Source: Gnetum montanum (taxonomy: Eukaryota > Streptophyta > Gnetopsida > Gnetales > Gnetaceae). From it: a DNA stretch of 64,000 nucleotides. This document shows positions 45,162 to 57,164 of this stretch, piece by piece. The stretch is from contig MNCI01030541.1 in NCBI GenBank assembly GCA_015680685.1, positions 324,028 through 388,027 on the forward strand. Direction: 5' to 3'. The position numbers and the translations under genes were made by a program. A model generated the notes under the pieces. That model was not told the origin of the DNA, ran no database searches, and saw nothing but the letters and a program-made list of their open reading frames with translations. Positions within the stretch are counted from its first letter, which is position 1. The number at the start of each line of letters is the position of its first letter.

Positions 45162-46687
45162 TGAAACACCACAAAAATTTTGGCTAACACTTGTAGCAGA
45201 AATTGAGCTAAGTCATGTTGGTCCCCGGCATAACCAAGCTTGAAAGCCTCAAAAACAGCATCAAACGGAGCAACAATTGAACAAGCAAGAGTTCCCCGAG
45301 ATCCATTGGAGACTACATCAACATCTGATAATAAGAACTATAGGTTTACAGCTCAAAACACTTAGTTTTGACTAAGTATACTTTGTGCACACAGGCCTGC
45401 ACACCCAGTGTACAACTCAGCGTGCAGCAACTTTTGAGCCCAAAAAATGAGTCAAAAGATGTCAGAATCAAGCGTCTAGACCCTCCAGGACCTTCCTAAG
45501 GGTCCCCAATAGCTCTTAGGCACTTGAAATTCAACTGTTGGGCTCCAAATGATTGGTTTTCATGCCTGCATGTTGGCCTGCACGCCCAGCGTGTACCATC
45601 ATAGGCAGACCAAAACAGACACTCAGAGCATGATTTTCATAGCCAATCAACTCCTAGAGGTAGGGAAACTATCAGACATCATCCTGGGCTCCCAAAAATC
45701 AAGTTGTGACCTTGAAAAGTGGCACTTTCATGCTTGCACACTAGCCTGCATGCCCTGCACGCCCAGCATGTACACTTTTGGAGCCTCCTAAAACCCTATC
45801 AAATCAAGGTCAAATGAGCCCAAAATCGACAGGCAGCATCCTTAGGACATCAAGCATCCAAATCCATCCTCAAAAAACTAGCTTCATAGTTCAAAATTTG
45901 GTCAGAAATTCTTTGTGCTTACCCATACTCTGTCCAGCGTGTGGAGTCTATATGCCTAGCTTGTACACGCTGGCATGGTTGACGCTGCACACTTGTAAAG
46001 TTTCATTCTGTTGCACTCGGTCAATGCTCCACATGTCACCCGATCCAAAATTCTAGCATCCCATAGCCAATCATCCCATCTCATATCCAAGTTTAACGCC
46101 CAAACTTATACAAAAACTGGGATTTTTGACTAGATAGGTGTTCGAAAATTCAAAAAATCTGGGAAAACAAATTTGGGCAATTCATGCTGAGAACATCGAG
46201 AACATCCATCTTGTACGCTAGAATTTGACCCTGCATGCTGAGCATACATTCTCCACGCTGTGCCTGCAGTTTAAACCAGCATACCATCACCCCTCCACAT
46301 CCACCGGGGCTCCTCATCCGCCTTGTGCTAGATCCACAACTGCGTTTAGACCGGTGCATTGTAATTTTCATCATGCAATAATATTGCTGCATTTTTAGCT
46401 AAGATTTGCTACAGTTTTTGTTTGTTCTTGTTTACCTCTTGTTTACATCCTTGCACATTTAGGTTCTGGTTTAGATTTATTACACCGTTTACCAATAACC
46501 CAACGTATTGCACATTGGTATACGTTCGGGGAAATCCTTGTCTGATTCGCGTGCGAACCACCCAAGGTACTCTACCTTCGTCAATTCCAGTTTGCCCTCA
46601 AGTGAAGGTAGGGTCTTCTATGTCTGTTTGTGGATCTCTCGGTGTCTTTTTCATTCCAGCTAGGCACTAACAATTTCAGATAGTATA
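45162..46687 (+). repeat. 5' LTR of the Tat-like element
   Basis: Starts TGAAACACC, ends GTATA (GTACA in the partner). Closely similar to 62096-63645. It contains several CACGCCCAGCGTG-like motifs. Confidence 0.92.
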
Positions 46688-46692
46688 GAAAA

Positions 46693-46711
46693 TGACGCTA
46701 GAAGGAGGGTC
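46693..46711 (+). promoter_or_regulatory. primer-binding site of the Tat-like element
   Basis: TGACGCTAGAAGGAGGGTC starts six bases inside the LTR, resembling the TGGCGC-type primer sites of plant Ty3/gypsy elements. The tRNA species was not assigned. Confidence 0.5.
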
Positions 46712-47224
46712 ATGAAACTATTTAAATCTACTCTGATCTCATACACCCGCCCCCCGTGCCTCTGATCTACCACATGGTTTTCTCAGATTTACGTTGCATC
46801 AACATTAAATCTGATTTTGAACCTCTGAAATTTGTGTCCTATTCTGCAGCATTCTCAGCGTCTACACGCTGCCCAACGTACCTGCACACTATAGATCCTA
46901 TCTACACACTACCCAACGTACGTGCACACTGTAGACCCTGTCTACACACTGTGACCACTTGCAACATGTTGACCACTCTGGATTTACGCTGACAGTTGCA
47001 GTCTGCACGCCGTGACCTCAGTTTACACGTTGTGACTAGTTTCTGTACGCTGGTCGTTGAAGCCTGTATGCTGGGATCTAGTCCATACGCTGTGGAAACA
47101 GGCTACACGCTGCAAACTTAGGTGTATGCTGATAAGTACACCCATTTCATACTTAGCCAAATCCTCACCTGTATGCCTTGACATTGTCTCCCTTCCACCT
47201 TGTTACATTTACGATGTTTTCATC
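46712..47224 (+). other. leader with repeated CACGCTG-type motif
   Basis: About 500 bp between primer site and gag. From 46860 to 47130 it carries more than ten CACGCTG, TACGCTG, CACACTG or related heptamers on the plus strand at irregular spacing. Confidence 0.65.
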
Positions 47225-50200
47225 ATGAATACTGCCAACACCAACGTTTTAACCAAGTCCATTCTGGATACCGTTGGCCCCACGACGATGCCGATACCCA
47301 TTATGCAACCCAGAGGGGTCCACGGTGAGGTTAATCCCCAGGGAGGACCTCGCCGATCTCTCAGACTGCAAGGGAAGAATCCATCATTCAACACCATAAC
47401 ACAAGAAAAATATAACTTTATATGCATGAAGATACAAGCTAGCCTGGTAGTAGATCAAATTGAGCTGGAGGCTAAGAAACAGTATGAACTGATTCATAAG
47501 GGAGGACATGAGTTCATCCCCTCCCCATATGACATCATCCCTCTTCCAGAGCACTACTTTGAACTCATCTCACAGCTCCTCTTGGTAAAGAGCCAATCTC
47601 TAGACCAGTCCATAGCAAATCCTCAATTAGAGGAGGAGGATGACTTCACGACTTAGTCCAAACATGAGGATTCATACCATACTCTCAGTCCTCACACGTA
47701 CGTGAACCCGTTATTTCATCCCTTCATGGGGGATACTATGTCTCTCCATTCATTTAAAACCACTCAAGCACATGTGCCTCAACAGGAATCATTCACTCTT
47801 ATCCCCACTCCCCCAGTGACCGATACCCAATTCAATATACCCATCACCACTATTCCTCCCGTTACCATGTTACCACCTCTTTTACAAATACAACCCCAAC
47901 AACATCCCCCTCAAACTAATGTGGGAGTAACCTTCGCACCTCGAGTGATCGGGATGCCATATGTGATACCAGCTTCTACATCCACGCACTATATACCACG
48001 GATCCAAACTCAAGGAGCACCCTTCACCACTTCAACTCAACAAGCTCAGGGTGTTCCCTCACAAAACATGACCAGGCAGTGGGCTATGATCGGTATGCAA
48101 CCGCATCAACCCCCTCAGTACAACATACCACCTCCTACAGTTCCATCCATGAACATTCCTCAAGTACAGCAACAACAACAACAACAACCCTTTCCTTACA
48201 GTATGCTACCCTTAGTAGCACCTACCATGAATATTCCACAAGTGCAACCTCCAACCACTCAACTTTCCTCTTTCCAATCCACCGTGCAATAATCTAACTT
48301 GTATACGACACAACATAATTAATCTACTATCTTGCCTAGTGCCCAAGACTGGGCTGAAGCCAAAAAGATAATGCAAGAGCTAACTAATGAAGTCAAACGC
48401 CTCAAAACAGCTACCAACGAAGAGCTTAAAATAGTAGAATTTTATCAAGATGACCCTATCAGCTCTTCGGTTCCACCTCTAACATTACCTAAGGGTGTTT
48501 CCTTACCCACGTTAACTAAATACAATGGGGAAATAGACCCCAATGCCCATCTTGTAACGTTCAGACTAGAGTACGTGTTACTTCAGGCATGGCCACAATC
48601 CATTTTGTGAGTGTTCCCCATGTCCCTCACAGGGAGAGCACTTGATTGGTATAGGGCTTTGCCTTGAAACTCCATATCTTCTTTGGAATATTTATTACAC
48701 CAGTTCATTACCAGGTTCAAGTATAACTTGAAGCTTGAAGCAATACTTGACAGCCTCATACAGGTCAAGCAAGCATCGCTTGAACTTGTTCAAAAATTTA
48801 TTCAACGGTGGAGTGCTACCCTCAATGAGCTCCATGAGCCAATCCCAGAGACTTATCTTCTCACTATTCTAAAGGGGGCCGTTAATGATTTTGTAAAGTC
48901 CAAACTATACTATCTTAATGCATGCACTCTTAGCCAAGCATTTGCATAAATAAAGAATATTGAAGAAGCTGCGTAAAATAGTCATGAGCCAGCCTATTCA
49001 ACCTTTAAAAACCAACATAACAAGAAAGACAAAGAAAAGGCTAAGAAAACTATAGCAGCAGTAGCAGAAACACAACAAATGAGCACTAGACAACAAGACA
49101 AATTACCTGCTACTCCTACTAACTATGCTAGACTAGCTCCCGCTACTGCACCTAAACCTTCTACATCCCAAACTACTACAACAGGTCATGCCTGAAACTT
49201 TGAGAGGAAAGATCCCTCCTAATACACACCACTGCCTAGGAAGCCTTCTCAACTATTTGACCAACTTTTGAAGGATGGAATGATAAAACACAAGCAAATG
49301 TCTCCTGCAGCTATTCAAAGACATGATCGATTCTATGAATTGGTCAAGAATCCAGGCTTGGCCACACCTAACGAGCCTCCTATCCCAAAAGGCTTGAGGC
49401 TCGACAGGTTTTGCGAGTACCATCAATGTAATGGGCATGGTACCAATTTTTGTTTTGCCCTGAAACAAGACATCCAATGAATGATAGATAGGGACGAAAT
49501 AGCTTTCGATGAGTCCAACCTAGTCCAACAGCAAAACCAATCCATGGGCGTATATAAGGACCCACTAAATACTAAGGAAGCACCATACGTAATTAACACT
49601 ATCTACTTAGATAACGAGTAAGAAGCACCTAGGATTAACACCATCTATTTAGATAATGAAAAGCAAATGCGTAAGCGACCCTTCGTAGTTCATATTCCTT
49701 CTACTGCACAAACACCCACACCTCAATCATCATACCCTCCATATAACTTGCCTACCCCACAAAGACCCTATGTCATCTGGGTACCTCCCGCAGTGGTAGC
49801 CTCCACCATACCACTATGAGCTAAACCATACGTAGTGCGTGTACCTCCTACCGCTACTACCCTAAACACGCATCCTCCTACCCGGCCCACTCCCTATGTA
49901 GTCCGGGTGCCACCCGCGGTTGCAACTACGGAGGCATAGCCCTCGACTAGACCAACTCCATATGTTGTCAGGATACCCAAAAATCTTGATAATCACCAAC
50001 CTTCCACTCCACAAACACAGAATAGATTGACCCTGTATGTTGTTAGGGTGCCCAGGCAGCCTGACACTCAACCACCTTCAACCATCCAATTGCAACCCCA
50101 TCCTACTCCATACGTCATACGGGTTCCAAAGAAACCTGATGTTCAGAAACCAAATATTCCCCCGCGCCACACGTGGGAACGCCTGGTAGATAGGCTCACA

Positions 50201-50416
50201 CGGGAACGCTTGGAGAAAGAATGTCAACGGCTTGCCTTAGGACCCCCCAAGCCTACTCCATTAAGTGCAGTACCCATGACATCACCTAATAACGATATGA
50301 ACATGAGCTATAAGGGAGAATCATCAAGAATGCATGATACATCCAAATCAATGGTTACGGAAGAAAACATCAAACCAGCTACACATGAGATAAAACTGTT
50401 GGGCCTGATAGACTAA
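47225..50416 (+). pseudogene. gag of the Tat-like element
   Basis: ATG at 47225. RRSLRLQGKNPSFN is followed by a long Pro/Gln/Thr-rich region (47702-48292, with a Q7-8 run near 48168-48186). The capsid-like domain is 48332-48949: VSLPTLTKYNGEIDPNAHL, LTGRALDWYRALP, FITRFKYN, LIQVKQASLELVQKFIQRW. A C-H-type finger CEYHQCNGHGTNFC follows at 49410-49460. At 49765-50131 six copies of a PYVVRVP motif lie 58-76 bp apart, and INTIYLDNE occurs twice (near 49596-49662). The frame is constant from 47225 through the protease; it is broken only by stops, mostly explainable by one C-to-T or G-to-A change. Confidence 0.85.
49765..50131 (+). repeat. six-copy PYVVRVP peptide repeat in gag
   Basis: Copies begin near 49768, 49826, 49892, 49958, 50034 and 50106, reading PYVIWVP, PYVVRVP, PYVVRVP, PYVVRIP, LYVVRVP and PYVIRVP. 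The linkers are Pro/Thr-rich and variable. The motif is kept while the linkers drift. Confidence 0.8.
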
Positions 50417-50512
50417 GTAACCACTAACAAGCATGCACCTAACGGTAAAGATTTAGTAATAGCCCTAACACAGGTCACGCAGGCACTTAAATAGAAAAAT
50501 ACTTCATTAAGC

Positions 50513-51493
50513 TTGTATGACTTGATATTAACTTCTCAAACTCATCGCGAAGCCCTAGTACGCATGTTGACATCGATCCCGGTAAGCGAAGACTTACCTC
50601 CAAATGAACTGTCAATTCATGCGGTAATGTATTCGCTTCAAGGATCGACTTCTAAATCACTAGGCTTCCACACTAACAACATCAAGATTGATCAGAAAAT
50701 AGGAGAAGTGACAACCACACCTATGTTCATAACGATACAAGTAAATCAATTCAAAATACATCGAGTGCATGTAGATGACGGAGCCACCACAAACATAGTA
50801 CCTTATCCCGTCATTGAACAATTAGGGCTTACAAAACTAATTAGACCAACCTCCACTACATGTTTAAAATCGTTTAGCAGATCACGTGTAGTAGTAAAAG
50901 GCACCATAACTTTGGATTTTATAGTAGGGGATCGATTCCCCACATCTGCTAACTTTGTTGTCATCGACGAGATGCCAGGGTTCGATTTAATATTAGGAAG
51001 ACCCTGGTTGACCCAACTCAGAGTAGTCTCTTCCCCCATACACCAAGAGATCCACCTGCCTTATGAAGGTGGTGAAATCATTATACACGGGGAGGCTGCT
51101 ACACCTACCATCTCATCACATACAGATACAAACCAAGACTCGGAGGTTAAGTTTGAAGAACCTAAGCAAGATGACACAAAGCAAAAACAAAGTTGCACGC
51201 GACCAGTAGACAATGATCCATTAGACGTAAAAGAAACTTCACCTAGCATAAAAACACCCGAGACTGAAACTGCATATATACCGCCTAACCTAGAAACTAC
51301 AACAAACATGGAAACTACTGAACATACGGAAACACTAGAAGACGCCAACATAGAGCCTATTCCATCAGACGTCCCTTGGGCTGAATTACCATTCAATGTG
51401 ATCAGCGAAGGGGACGCTGAGTACAAAATCATACCTACCAGCATCACTCCTAACATTAAATTAAGAAAAATCAAAAAATTGCTAAAACATTAA
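50513..51493 (+). pseudogene. aspartic protease segment of the Tat-like element
   Basis: An uninterrupted frame of 326 codons, in frame with gag. The active-site region at 50770-50810 reads VHVDDGATTNIVPYPVI, and MPGFDLILGRPWL (50970-51008) is the conserved second half. The tail (51100-51400) is acidic and Thr/Glu-rich. Tat proteases commonly have Asp-Asn/Asp-Gly-Ala here, so the catalytic Asp is probably intact. It ends before a 5.7-kb gap without RT homology. Confidence 0.82.
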
Positions 51494-52177
51494 ACTACAT
51501 TCTTTGTCCGAAATGACGTTAAACTATCACATGTCCACAACGACATAAAACTAGCCACGGCCAGAAATGGTCGATTTACCAAGAAATCCACCAATATCAC
51601 TTGAAACTTCTCTTGTTTACACATGGCCTGAAATGGCCTTAAACTAGTGCATGGGGCCCGAAATGGCCCTAAACTAGAACATCAAGACTCCAGTTCATCA
51701 TGACTTTAAATTGACACACACGTGCACATGGCCCGAAATGGCCTTAAACTAGAGCATTTTCTTACATTTGTTTTCTCTAAATTCAAGTTCACTATTTGAA
51801 TTTATGCCTACATTGTTGTGTTATTAGTTACAGTTTTCGTTCGCATTCCCCTTTTACACGATTATGCTTCAATTACAATTACATTCCTACATGCATTCCT
51901 ACTTCGTGTGTTACACTTAAACAACAAAATGAACAAAAAAATTTTACACTGTTGCATCGTGTTTACGTTTAAACAGTCAAAAGAACAAAAATATTTTCAC
52001 TTCAAATGTAGTGTTCAAATAAACACAAAATTCAAACAAAAAAAAATGTATAACAGAGAACTCAACCGAAAAATTGTATAAATATATCAAAGTCAAATTA
52101 CAACTTAGCACAATGTCTCCACATAATGCATAGATCGTATACATAATCATTTTAATAACAAAAACATCAAATCAAAA
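51494..52177. repeat. gap segment with TAAACTA/TAAACTG repeats
   Basis: At 51510-51755 six short units centred on TTAAACTA, ATAAAACTA or TTAAATTG are each preceded by text like AAATGACG or GAAATGGCC. After 51770 the sequence is AT-rich with no coding pattern up to the antisense gene's stop codon. Confidence 0.7.
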
Positions 52178-55100
52178 CTAGGCATCAAATCCAGGAGGAG
52201 CTTGATCTTCAGGCTCCTTCGCATCATCTTGCCCCACTCCACTGGGGCCACCTTCCTGGCCACTGTCATCGTCGTGAATCTGTAAAAGGTAAAAGAAAAT
52301 TAACAAAGAAAGACAACATTTTCTGCTAGAAACTGATAAGCAAAATTAACAAATCTAAATGACCTACCAAAGAAGGTCCCCGTAGACGAAACTCCAGCCA
52401 ACGAAGGATTTCCTCTTCAGGGACACTTGCCCAGTCGGTTCCATCAAGACCTAGATCAATGTCGGTTGAGGCCTTCCCTTTGTCCACCACGGACCAAGTG
52501 GGACATTTAAGAAGAAACTCGCCCACGGAAACCTCCCCAGAAGCTGTAGTGATGACCCTCTTGGGAGACTCCATTTCTACCACAGTGTGCTTAGCAAACG
52601 CGTCAAATGAAGATCGTAGGCCTAAACCCTCTACAAAAATTTCTAGCTGACGCTTCTCTATGGATTGCTCCTTTAACGATTTTTTATAATGATACTTGTG
52701 CATCTTCTCATCTTGACCCCATTTCCACACCTTAGATGTGAAAGCTTTCCAATCCTGACACTTGAGATTCAACAAATCAATTTGTGCCTTACATTCTGCT
52801 AGCTCCCGAATCATAGTTATTTGGCGATTCAATAAATTCCAATACCTAGTATAGGTAATCTCAGAGGTTTGCTAAGAATGATCACTCGTCAACCTTGCCG
52901 AGGCAAACTCATAGCGTGACTTAAAATCATCTCATTCTGCTGTTAGCCTGGCAACCTCCTTTTCCCCCACCTGAATCTGCAATCATAGTTTCTCGATGGA
53001 ATGCCTACATGTCCAAAGAGACTTGGCATTTTGCACAACACACTCTGCCACTTCATCATAGATCTGTCTTGGCACTTTCTCAATCTTTAATGGTAGTGTG
53101 GGTAGACTGTCAATGCAAGTGGCCTCAGATGGATCCCACTTCAGCTTAGTCCCTATCCATGTGAGAAGAACATGCATTAGACATTGGATGGTGGAAACGG
53201 ATGTGAAAACTGAAGGACTCAAAATGCTTAAGACATATGTACCTATTTTAGGATGAGCTTGTTGGATGCGATCAACTACCTCATCAATGATACCAAGGAC
53301 AAAATCCATCTTACTTGGCATCTCAATCCAAGTAAATGGTTCATTTGTAGGAGATGCGACAACTTTGGTGGTCGTTCCCGTTGGAGTCTTCATCATAGGT
53401 ATTTCCAAACGGACATTAGGAATCGTCCTAGTTTCAAAATTTCTGCCTAGTAGAAAAACATAAAATTAAAAATCTGAATAATAGAAAGAACAATTCAAGA
53501 GCTGAAAAAAACATAATAAGGAGAACATACCGGAATCTCTGTCCTCTTTCGGATTTGGGGGATCACCAAGGTCTAACCTTCCTCCGAAGAAACCATCAAA
53601 CATCTCATTGACTTCATCCTGATCATCAATGTGACCCTTTTCTGTGGTGTCTCCCTCCCACTCTTTTGCTTCTTCACTCAGAGGGGCAAGGACTTCCATC
53701 TCGTTGTTGCACGCTTCATCCTTATCATCCAAATTTGTTGGGACTTCTTCCTCCTCAACAATTGGCATCAACATCTCCCTTCTTATTTCAAGAGTTGGCT
53801 CTGATGACGTTCATAAGCGCAACATTGAATAAATGACATTCAAGAGTAAGATAGCTTCGTATAAACGACTGGAAAAATAAAATAAAATAAAATAAGGATA
53901 AATGAGTGAATCAAGCTTACTTACCCCATGCAGGCATTTTAAACCATATGCGTTTCACCTTGGGTTCATCTACAGCTGGAGCCACCTCTCTAGAGTGCTT
54001 AGGTTGTTGGACCTTGGACTTGCCCTTCCTGATTGTTTCTTTGATTACTCGGTCAACTCTCCTAGCAGTATAGGGCATATCACCTGGTTCCAACCCTATG
54101 CTGTCACGCGTATGAATTGAATGGCCAGATGATCCCTCCGTTGTAACAGAAATCGATTCATCAATTCCCTCAGGAGCATCTTGGGATTTTGTCATCTCAA
54201 ATAAGTGGCGAATCCACAGGCGAGACAGTTGCCCATGTTCCCTTAACACGTACTTGTTGTCCACGTGAACAACTAGAAATTCAGCAAGTCGACGCAAGTA
54301 ACTGGCGAAGTATGCAAAATTGAAATGGGACTGCACCTCAATGTTCAAATTTAACCTTACTATCTCCCCATGGAAACCTAAAAGTAAGAACTGCACTCAA
54401 TTATAGCGTACCCTAGTCTCCAGAATTGTGTGCATGATGCGCACAGATTCTACCCCAAAATTCCTCACTTGGGATAGGGACTTTGGAAATGCTTGTGCTC
54501 TAAACAGGGGATACAGTTTATTGACTTTAGTTACTTTTGATTGTCTCTGCATAGGGAATCCCTTAGCACCTTTAAGAACACCCAACCAGTCGTCCAATTC
54601 ACGAACCACATGGATCTCCTTCTGCGCTCTATCCAAAATCACTTTAGTCCCAGCTACTGGTACACCGAAGAAGTCTGAAAAGAACTCCATCGACAGATGG
54701 AAGGCTACTTTGATTCCCTTGATGTGAGTACTATAGTAAGTAACTGCTTCGTTAAAAGAATCAACGATCGCAATCATCTCAGTCACAGAGACATCAGGAC
54801 TTGGGGCCGTAAATAACTCCATGAGGCCAGCATCACACAGACAACTGATAATATGTGGTGGTGCCTTCTCACGTAGCCATCATTATGCATCGCTGATCTC
54901 CCTGAATTTCATGGCTAAGGTGCTCTTAGTCTGCCCAGTTCTGATGGTGACTCCACCAGGGGGGACATCCACTATACGCACAGGGTAACATCGATGGAGT
55001 CAATATAACCAATGATGTAGTAGAACAAACAAATGTTAAGCCTCAGAAATATCATTACTTATCGTTGAATAATGGATTAGGATCATTAGAAGACAAATCA

Positions 55101-56317
55101 GCATCGCATGGGAAAACTGGGCCATTACGGGACCAATCCCCATGCAGCCACCCCCAGGCCTTACATTGTGCAAATGCCCTGGAGTATCATTTGTAAAAAT
55201 GAACAATGTCATCCCTAGTCTGAGCTAACATGGCACCATGGAGAGTGGGGCCCACAATGAAAGCCTCTAAGGTGGTATGAACCAACGCAAGTTCATCGTC
55301 ACCTACGCATACTCCTTCTTTGTCAAATTGGGGCCTGCAAAGGAACAACGGTCAAAACATGAACAATCACTAAGCATTAGAATAGAAATGGTGAATTAAA
55401 CAACTTTACCTCTCTACCCTGTACACTGTCCCAGGAAGATTCTGGAATAACGTGTGCGCACGAGCGGCCAAGAAAAAGGTGCTATTAATATAGTGAGAGC
55501 CATGTGAAAATAGGTCCCATACACATGATAATGGACGGGTAGATCTAGGCCCTCTAGAGGGACCGTCCTCAATCATAAGCGGTCCCTTGTTGATGTCCAC
55601 CATGAAAGCCACAATGCCATTTGAGCATCCTGGTAACATAGTCTCAAGCATGCTCAGCACTAATTGTTCACTTAGATGCCACCATATTGCCACGCTGAAT
55701 CTGTCTAAGATAAAGGCAAGGAATTCGCAGGCCCCTTCTCTAAACCATACCCCATTGTGATCAATGGTCATATTAGGAACTGGCTCGTTAGCATCAATTG
55801 GACCAAACCACGTCAGAACTCCAATAAGCTCCACCACTAGGAGGAAAGGTTTGGGATCCCTGCATGTATTCAAGAACCAGGGTTAATAAGCTACACAAAA
55901 ATAAGGTTTTACATTGGGGGCCAACACTTAGAAAAATTTCTAGGTTCACACTTAGTGTGCAGACCCTGCACGCTGGAAAACTCAGCATGCAGACCCTGCA
56001 CGCTGCACACTGGAACGTGGGTACACTAACCCCACACGCTGAGTGTTTTGGCCCCATCCTTTACGCTATAGAAACATTTACGCTACAGAAACCTTATGCT
56101 ATGGAAACATTTACACTACACAATGGGGAAAATCGACAGGAACAGTAGGCGAAAAATAAAATTTTTGACAGAGGATCAGAGCCTACCAGCATGATGATCC
56201 CAACCATGATGGGATCATGGGTTTAGGCAGGCACCAAAGCATAGCCTCGCTTTCCTCTGTGAAAGTCATGCTACGCTCCTTCCTCCCCTGGCCTTCTACT
56301 TGCTTACCCTTGCCCAT
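52178..56317 (-). CDS. seven-exon antisense gene inside the Tat-like element, unknown function
   Basis: Minus-strand gene model built from splice signals. Exons: 56317-56187 (ATG; MGKGKQVEGQGRKERS), 55859-55410, 55334-55059, 54971-53925, 53800-53531, 53446-52368 and 52279-52178 (ending PPGFDA and TAG). Every intron is 75-327 bp, starts GT (GTAGGC, GTAAAG, GTAATG, GTAAGT, GTATGT, GTAGGT) and ends AG. Reading phase is kept at introns 1, 2, 4, 5 and 6; at intron 3 my borders leave a one-base mismatch. The product is about 1,100 residues: WDPKPFLLVVELIGVLTWFG in exon 2, VVRELDDWLGVL and HLSMEFFSDFFGVPVAG in exon 4, an acidic exon 5 and a coiled-coil-like stretch in exon 6 (RELAECKAQIDLL). In-frame stops occur in exons 3, 4 and 6; all fit C-to-T or G-to-A changes. 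This copy is probably dead but recently functional. No family recognised with confidence. Confidence 0.8.
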
Positions 56318-56745
56318 CGCTACGTTCACGCTGAACCCTGAACCTTATGTTCATGCCGTGTACAACCCTACACGTTGAGGGTTTTGGTTCTCCCTTCACG
56401 CTGCGTTCACACTGGAACACCAATCCCCCATAAGCCAAGGGCTTCGTTCTGCTTGCACATTGCAAACCCCAGTGTGAAGATCCCACATGCTACGGGTTCC
56501 ATTTGAATGTACACGCTGAACCCTTCAGTTTAACTTGTCATGCCCTGACCTACACCGCCTCTACTACCTCCTTTGCGCTATTCCTATGCTTGTCTCCACC
56601 CATACCACCTGAGCTTCGTCCCTGTGCCACGCTATACTGGATCTTACGCTGAGCGTACATTCACGCTGCGATTTGAGTTCACGCTACGATTTCGCCCACA
56701 TTCATGCTGTCTCAGAGTTAACGTTGATGTTTACACTTGTTCTCC
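55915..56745. repeat. CACGCTG-type motif cluster in the protease-RT gap
   Basis: Many plus-strand CACGCTG, TACGCTG, CACACTG, TTCACGCTG and TACGCTA units, the same motif set as in the leader (46860-47130) and LTRs. The cluster spans exon 1, intron 1 and the upstream region of the antisense gene, so it may overlap its promoter. Confidence 0.7.
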
Positions 56746-57164
56746 ATTTTATGCACTGCCACGTGGCATACGCCGCTCCATGGAAATCGGCGTATGGGTA
56801 TTTCATTTGGATGAAATAAAACAAAATAAACAAAAGAAACACAATGATTGGAAAAAATACAAATACATATAAAAAAAGGTAAAGATAATTAACCATTACC
56901 CATATAAATTCTTCTCTTGCACGACATACTCTTCGTCTAGCAGTCTCACATTAGGTAATGATTACAAATCGTACAATCAACCAGACATCATAAACGAATA
57001 GCATACGGCTCGGTAAGGCCTTAAACTGCCATGATCAGTCCGTCATGACTATAAACTGACAGGCACGGCCTGGTAAGGCCTTAAACTGCCATGCGTCTAG
57101 GTACGATAATAAATTACCACTGCATACCTCAGTCACTGTCAAATGTACACATGAGTTACATTGC
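56746..57164. repeat. upstream gap segment with TAAACTG repeats
   Basis: At about 57025-57115 four units centred on TTAAACTGCC, ATAAACTGAC or ATAAATTACC occur, two after the text GGTAAGGCC. This array lies just before the RT frame opens. The rest is AT-rich without coding pattern. Confidence 0.7.

Noticed and set aside
47057-47224. upstream extension of the gag frame
   Set aside because: The extra 56 codons lie in the CACGCTG leader and read like non-coding repeat; ATG at 47225 fits better.
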